Made by a program: the position numbers and the translations under genes
The notes under the pieces: generated by a model
Seen by the model: only the letters and a program-made list of their open reading frames with translations
Databases searched by the model: none
What the model was told of the DNA's origin: nothing
DNA from: Methylomarinum sp050304855
Lineage (GTDB): Bacteria; Pseudomonadota; Gammaproteobacteria; Methylococcales; Methylomonadaceae
Length of the DNA: 36,284 nt
Reading direction: 5' to 3'
NCBI GenBank assembly: GCA_050304855.1
Contig: JBNLEI010000029.1
Location: 1-36,284 of the forward strand
Shown here: piece after piece, positions 32,265-36,284 of the stretch
Position numbering within the stretch: position 1 is the stretch's first letter
How the letters are laid out: each line of letters begins with the position of its first letter

Positions 32265-33764
32265 ATGAATCTAGTCCGTCGTCTTTGGATCGGAATTTTC
32301 GCCCTTACGGTGTCGGCGACCGTCAATGCCGACACCGATATCGAGATTGAAGTTATTCGTGCCTGGAACGGATTATATAAGCCGAATCTTGCGACCGAAA
32401 TAGCTGTCGAGATATCATCCCGAAAAAGCCAAAGCATTCAATTGAAACTAGGCGATGTATCGCGAAATATTACGACAAAAGTCGGAGTCCCCTCCCTCAT
32501 ACGATTGCCGGTCATTCCGAAATCGGACGGCCATGAGCTATTACAAATATTCCGGCAGGCTCCAACTGAATCGATATTAGAACAAAGACTCGTCTTTTCC
32601 GATTCCCGGAAAGCTAATGTCGCGATCGTCAGTGACGGACTTTCATTCGCCGACAGAGAAATCTTTCTGCACCACTTTAGTCAATTCCCTAACTTAAATC
32701 CATTAACAGTCAGCAGCGAATCGCTGCCTCAGTTTGCCTCTGCATACGCTGTGGTTAATGCTGTCGTCATTCATCATGAGGGGTTAACAAAATTAACACG
32801 GCGTCAAGCTGACGCCCTGTCCCAATATATTGCGCAATGCGGCAAAACGGTGGCGGTCAAGATACGGCGCGAACTCAATGGCAATCTGCAGCAACTTGCA
32901 GGCTGCGGCGGTCAATTTTTGCAGATTACCGATCTAGCATCCGAATTGGAAACCCAAATCGCTCACCTAATCCATGAGCAAAAGAGCCCTCTTCCATCCT
33001 TAGAAGACCTGGCATTGGTTGAATCGGTTGCGAACAACAACGGCCCATCAGTATTGTTGGCCGTTTTTTGCGCGGCTTACCTGATACTCATATTTTTAGC
33101 TTCACTTTCGAACATAAGCCGCAATTTTTACTGGGCAATACCTATACTGACTGCACTGGTCGTCATTATGATTTGGCACAATAAACAACCTGAGACGACG
33201 CTGATCAGTTGGGCGGAGATGACTAACCAGCAAACTACCGCCCGTTATAGCGCGTTTATGAACATTCGCAGCCTAGGAACCTGGCATGAAACGATAAAAA
33301 TGCCGGTCGAGGCCGCTTTGCAAAATGATAACTTTCTGCCTTTTCGGCTTGTCGAGAACAATGGCTTCTTAGCGGCAGAAATAGAACTGGACCTTTCATT
33401 GATCAACAACATCAATTGGTTTTGGCGTTCTACTTATCGAATCGATGCGCCAGTCAGCTTGATCACCGAACAAAATCGCCCGGCTGTCATCAATAATAAC
33501 GAACAAAGCACCCGACCTGGATTCTTTTATTGGAAAAACCATCTTTACTCTCTTCCTGGACTAAAAAAAGGGCAGACGTGGCAACCGCAAACTCCCGAAG
33601 ACAACTTAGCTGAAAACCAAGCTGCGGCGAAAATCCTCATTCAACAAAGCCGTCCCTATAACGCCGCTTTACTCATTCCTTTCACATACGAGTTGTTCGA
33701 TATTCCCATATCGAATCATAGCTGGTTGTTTATACACGACAATGAGAAAAACTCTTCCTCATGA
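32265..33764 (+). CDS. Exported membrane protein of the MoxR-linked operon, unknown family
   Basis: 499 residues. An N-terminal signal peptide (LWIGIFALTVSATVNA) is followed by a beta-rich periplasmic part (about 24-260; it begins IEIEVIRAWNGLYKPNLATE). Two adjacent membrane helices (about 265-310: VLLAVFCAAYLILIFLA and WAIPILTALVVIMIW) lead into a second large domain (about 315-490), probably periplasmic again. There is no recognised catalytic motif. This layout, a signal, a soluble domain, a helical hairpin and another soluble domain, recalls accessory proteins of MoxR/vWA operons, but I cannot name the family. It is 45 bases after the toroid gene and overlaps the next gene by 4 bases (ATGA). 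Confidence 0.72.
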   Translation: MNLVRRLWIGIFALTVSATVNADTDIEIEVIRAWNGLYKPNLATEIAVEISSRKSQSIQLKLGDVSRNITTKVGVPSLIRLPVIPKSDGHELLQIFRQAPTESILEQRLVFSDSRKANVAIVSDGLSFADREIFLHHFSQFPNLNPLTVSSESLPQFASAYAVVNAVVIHHEGLTKLTRRQADALSQYIAQCGKTVAVKIRRELNGNLQQLAGCGGQFLQITDLASELETQIAHLIHEQKSPLPSLEDLALVESVANNNGPSVLLAVFCAAYLILIFLASLSNISRNFYWAIPILTALVVIMIWHNKQPETTLISWAEMTNQQTTARYSAFMNIRSLGTWHETIKMPVEAALQNDNFLPFRLVENNGFLAAEIELDLSLINNINWFWRSTYRIDAPVSLITEQNRPAVINNNEQSTRPGFFYWKNHLYSLPGLKKGQTWQPQTPEDNLAENQAAAKILIQQSRPYNAALLIPFTYELFDIPISNHSWLFIHDNEKNSSS

Positions 33765-34237
33765 AAGCATTTCGTTCCGCTTATTTCATCGCGTTCATTC
33801 TGTGTATACCGCTCTTCATCTGGTGTTGGGGATCAATTTTTAACTTAGAAACCGACACTAACGCGAGATTGCTTGTTAAGCGAGGAATTACTATTCTCTA
33901 TTATCTCCAGATATCGGCAATTCTATTATCGATTCCTTTTTTTATCCGAAACAACTCTGCTCTCGAAAGCTTTCAAGCCTGCTGCCTATTGATCCTGGTC
34001 CCATTGCCTTTTATTGTGGTTGCTTGGCTTGCAGCTGCAGTTTCAATTGAGCAAACTCTAAAAATGCTACTGACTCTGATATTCGTATCAGCGGTGGTTT
34101 CCACCTTTGGCGGAATGTTTAAGCGTCCTCAGTTTTCTGCTACTCTTCCGTTTAACCTCCTACTACCACTTTGCTTAACAGCGTTAATCATTATTTGGCA
34201 CTTGAGGCCTCACTGGGAAGCATGGCTGAATCAATAA
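33761..34237 (+). CDS. Small polytopic membrane protein, unknown function
   Basis: 158 residues with about five hydrophobic segments (FIALFILCIPLFIWCWG-like at about 8-25, LQISAILLSIPFFI, CLLILVPLPFIVVAWLAAAV, MLLTLIFVSAVVSTFG and LLLPLCLTALIIIWHL). There is no motif that identifies a family. It overlaps the 499-codon gene upstream by 4 bases and the next gene downstream by 16 bases, so it is an integral member of the MoxR-linked operon. It may be a membrane anchor or partner for the exported neighbours; that is inference from position. Confidence 0.65.
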   Translation: MKAFRSAYFIAFILCIPLFIWCWGSIFNLETDTNARLLVKRGITILYYLQISAILLSIPFFIRNNSALESFQACCLLILVPLPFIVVAWLAAAVSIEQTLKMLLTLIFVSAVVSTFGGMFKRPQFSATLPFNLLLPLCLTALIIIWHLRPHWEAWLNQ

Positions 34238-35337
34238 CTACTGGAAACATAAACAACATCAAGGGTTTTATCCGGCTTGCCAAACGGAAAATTTGGCTGC
34301 GCTTTTTCGTCAACCGATTCGCTCTTTGCTACCGTCTCTTTGCCGGTCTTTTGTTGCTGTCTGGTTTTCTTCATCTTTATTTTGCAAAATTAACCGTTTT
34401 ATACGGGTTAATGATGTCTTCTATTCCGTTTGTCATTGGGATGTCGTTGTTAATCACAAAGATGCCGTCTACTTCCGACTGCGTAAATTTGATTGACCAT
34501 CAGTGCGATAATAAATCACGATTGACGACCAGTTTGGAACTAATCCGAAATAATAAAATTCATGAACTCACTTATGCACCATTAGTTCTTCATCAAACTG
34601 CACAAGTTTTGCCACAACTGACACAAAACTTAAAGCTAACGGAATTCGGCGTAACAAAACCGATTGCCTGGTTACCCAGCTTTATTGCGATAGTCGGGAT
34701 GGCTTTCTTGATACAACCCAATGACTCTGATCCAACTTCGCCACTTGCACTCGCCTACCGTGCTAACAATAAGGCAGATGAACCTCAAGTCGTTACCCCT
34801 CCTTCTTTATACGATGAAATCAAAAAAAGTAGTGGGGAAATCGCAAACACAATCGAAGCATCCGATTCCGAAACCTCGGATGCATTAGACGGCGAATCTT
34901 CGTCAGATACATTCGACAAATCGAATAGAGATATGCTAACAAAAGAGTTTGGGGATACATCCTCATCCCCCCAAAACAGAAGAGCATTACATTCTATTTC
35001 AACGGATCCAGAACAAACCGGAACACCACTTAATTCACTCAGCACTAATGGTATCGGCAAGCAAGCCGCCAATGATTTAGAACAAACCACTCCCCAGACA
35101 ATGCAGGAAATGGATATAAAATTAGCCAACATTCCTATTCTGGGCGAAAGCGTCAGTGGTCCGGGAGAATCGAGCATCGCCTTAGATAATAGCGATATTT
35201 CTTATCCCGTTTCTTCGGAGGAGAGCAAGCCTAACTTCCGAGTCAACGAATCCCCAGCACCCTATACCAACCGCTTTTCGCCGCGCCAACAACTATACGT
35301 CGGCGTTTACATGAATCAAATCCATGGACAACCATGA
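34222..35337 (+). CDS. Membrane protein with two helices and a long Ser-rich periplasmic tail
   Basis: 371 residues from the ATG at 34222, which has a GGGAAG ribosome site; an in-frame TTG at 34171 would extend it into the preceding gene and is less likely. Two hydrophobic segments lie near 40-85 (LFAGLLLLSGFLHLYF, YGLMMSSIPFVIGMSLLI), and a third near 150-170 (AWLPSFIAIVGMAFLI). The remaining about 200 residues are hydrophilic, rich in Ser, Asp, Glu and Thr (SEVSESD-like low-complexity runs), ending in a short conserved-looking FSPRQQLYVGVYMNQIHG. The N-terminal region resembles the membrane start of DUF4175-type proteins found with MoxR genes, but this is weak. It overlaps the moxR start by 4 bases. 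Confidence 0.65.
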   Translation: MAESITTGNINNIKGFIRLAKRKIWLRFFVNRFALCYRLFAGLLLLSGFLHLYFAKLTVLYGLMMSSIPFVIGMSLLITKMPSTSDCVNLIDHQCDNKSRLTTSLELIRNNKIHELTYAPLVLHQTAQVLPQLTQNLKLTEFGVTKPIAWLPSFIAIVGMAFLIQPNDSDPTSPLALAYRANNKADEPQVVTPPSLYDEIKKSSGEIANTIEASDSETSDALDGESSSDTFDKSNRDMLTKEFGDTSSSPQNRRALHSISTDPEQTGTPLNSLSTNGIGKQAANDLEQTTPQTMQEMDIKLANIPILGESVSGPGESSIALDNSDISYPVSSEESKPNFRVNESPAPYTNRFSPRQQLYVGVYMNQIHGQP

Positions 35338-36284
35338 ACTCAACGGAATCCCTGAATCAGTTAACTAAACGGATGGAATCATTCCAACGTGACTTTCAAT
35401 TGCTAAGCAATACTTTGAACAGCGTAGTTGTAGGTCAAGAAGAAATCATCAATCATTTATTGATCGCTTTGTTTGCTGAAGGACATGTTCTATTGGAAGG
35501 TTTACCCGGACTTGGAAAAACGCATCTGGTAAAGGCATTGGCAGCAAGCATCGATGTTTCGCTAGCGCGGATTCAATGTACGCCGGATTTAATGCCTGCC
35601 GATATTACTGGCAGCGAAATATTATTAAAAAGCAATAATAACGAAGACATAAGAATCGACTTCCGCCGAGGCCCTGTTTTTTCGTCAATGCTGCTGGTTG
35701 ATGAAATCAACCGAACGACGCCTAAAACCCAATCGGCATTATTAGAGGCGATGCAGGAAAAACAAGTGACCTGCGCCGGAACATCTTATTGTCTTCCTGA
35801 CCCTTTCTGGGTCATTGCGACACAAAATCCAATTGAACTAGAAGGAACCTTCCCGCTGCCCGAAGCACAACTGGATAGATTTCTTTATAAACTCATCGTG
35901 AAATACCCTTCTGCCGACTCATTAATGAAAATGATCGACATTTCACTCGATAACGAACCGGCCGACCATATAAACCGTGTACTTTCCAGAGAGCGTTTTG
36001 CGGAGATGAGACAAGAGTCCCGACAAGTCATTATTTCCGAAACGGTCAAAAAAGCAGCAATCGAGTTGATATTGTCTACGCACCCCGAAGCAAAGCAAGG
36101 TAAGGCCGTGCAAGAGCATATCCGTTACGGCGCCAGTCCTAGAGGCTTACAGTCTCGAATTAGAACGGCCCGAATTAAAGCACTTAGCGAAGGACGAGTA
36201 CATGTCGCTATTGACGATCTCGAACAAGTTGCGCTTCCTTCATTGCGGCATCGCATCATGCTAACCATGGAAAGCGAACTGAAC
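35334..36284 (+). CDS. MoxR-family AAA+ ATPase (3' end beyond window)
   Basis: The frame opens at ATG 35334 and runs to the window edge, giving 317 residues of a MoxR protein usually about 320-340 long, so only a few codons are missing. Walker A is GLPGLGKTHL (residues 56-65), Walker B is LLVDEINR (120-127), sensor 1 is ATQNPIE, and the arginine-finger region is PEAQLDRF. The C-terminal lid with SPRGLQSRIR is visible. MoxR ATPases act as chaperones that activate or insert cofactors into partner proteins, usually together with DUF58 and von Willebrand factor A proteins that probably follow beyond the edge. Its start overlaps the preceding gene by 4 bases, which ties it to the toroid operon. 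Confidence 0.94.
   Translation, partial: MNSTESLNQLTKRMESFQRDFQLLSNTLNSVVVGQEEIINHLLIALFAEGHVLLEGLPGLGKTHLVKALAASIDVSLARIQCTPDLMPADITGSEILLKSNNNEDIRIDFRRGPVFSSMLLVDEINRTTPKTQSALLEAMQEKQVTCAGTSYCLPDPFWVIATQNPIELEGTFPLPEAQLDRFLYKLIVKYPSADSLMKMIDISLDNEPADHINRVLSRERFAEMRQESRQVIISETVKKAAIELILSTHPEAKQGKAVQEHIRYGASPRGLQSRIRTARIKALSEGRVHVAIDDLEQVALPSLRHRIMLTMESELN

Noticed and set aside
1..36284. CRISPR arrays, tRNA or rRNA genes and insertion sequences
   Set aside because: No regularly spaced direct repeats, no cloverleaf-like sequence and no transposase gene or terminal inverted repeats were recognised by eye on either strand.

Overview
The window looks like chromosome of a gammaproteobacterium. 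The strongest sign is the conserved block lptM-lysA-dapF-DUF484-xerC at about 10.1-13.9 kb, followed by DUF2333 and DUF4389 genes. Moderate GC, heavy use of cyclic-di-GMP and response-regulator proteins, a PEP-CTERM exported protein and a bacterial ebo cluster would fit a Methylococcales-type methanotroph or a relative. That assignment is an inference: no methane-oxidation or rRNA gene is present.

Layout. (1) 1-3.2 kb: three signalling genes joined by 4-base ATGA overlaps, namely the C-terminal part of a hybrid histidine kinase, a receiver-HD-GYP protein and a receiver-SpoIIE/PP2C phosphatase. (2) 3.2-5.6 kb, minus strand: a CYTH-CHAD protein overlapping a ParA-type ATPase. (3) 5.8-7.8 kb: an HDOD-GAF-GGDEF protein. 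(4) 7.9-10.1 kb: a small membrane protein and the DctQ and DctM subunits of a TRAP transporter with no DctP nearby. (5) 10.1-13.9 kb: lptM, a 42-residue lipoprotein gene overlapping dctM, then lysA, dapF, DUF484 and xerC. (6) 14.0-15.4 kb: DUF2333 and DUF4389 membrane proteins. (7) 15.5-21.8 kb: an ebo cluster in the order TIM-barrel isomerase, eboC (UbiA-type), eboA, eboB (TatD-like), eboE (TIM barrel) and eboF (phosphodiesterase/pyrophosphatase). The 3-dehydroquinate-synthase-like eboD is not here. (8) 21.8-29.1 kb: a block on the opposite strand with an RnfD-like membrane protein fused to cysteine-rich Sel1/Hcp repeats, a GspC-like periplasmic protein, a large exported PKD/toroid/FN3 protein and a PEP-CTERM protein, then a gene-poor stretch of about 0.9 kb. 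(9) 29.1-30.3 kb: a myo-inositol-phosphate synthase homologue, likely a displaced metabolic partner of the ebo genes. (10) 30.4 kb to the right edge: a tight operon of a polytopic membrane protein, an exported alpha/alpha-toroid protein, three further membrane or exported proteins, and a MoxR-type AAA+ ATPase cut by the window end.

How the parts may work together. The ebo genes plus the inositol-phosphate synthase look like a pathway that builds or moves a prenyl-, sugar- or cyclitol-linked metabolite across the inner membrane; the product cannot be read from sequence. The right-hand operon looks like a MoxR-dependent envelope assembly or maturation system whose most distinctive member is an exported toroid protein resembling terpene cyclases in fold but lacking their catalytic motif. 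A second exported toroid domain sits in the 829-residue PKD protein. The least-described elements are the eboD-less ebo locus interrupted by the minus-strand block, the RnfD-Sel1 fusion, the toroid-MoxR operon, and a 13-codon reading frame with a consensus Shine-Dalgarno and competing hairpins just upstream of the inositol-phosphate synthase gene.
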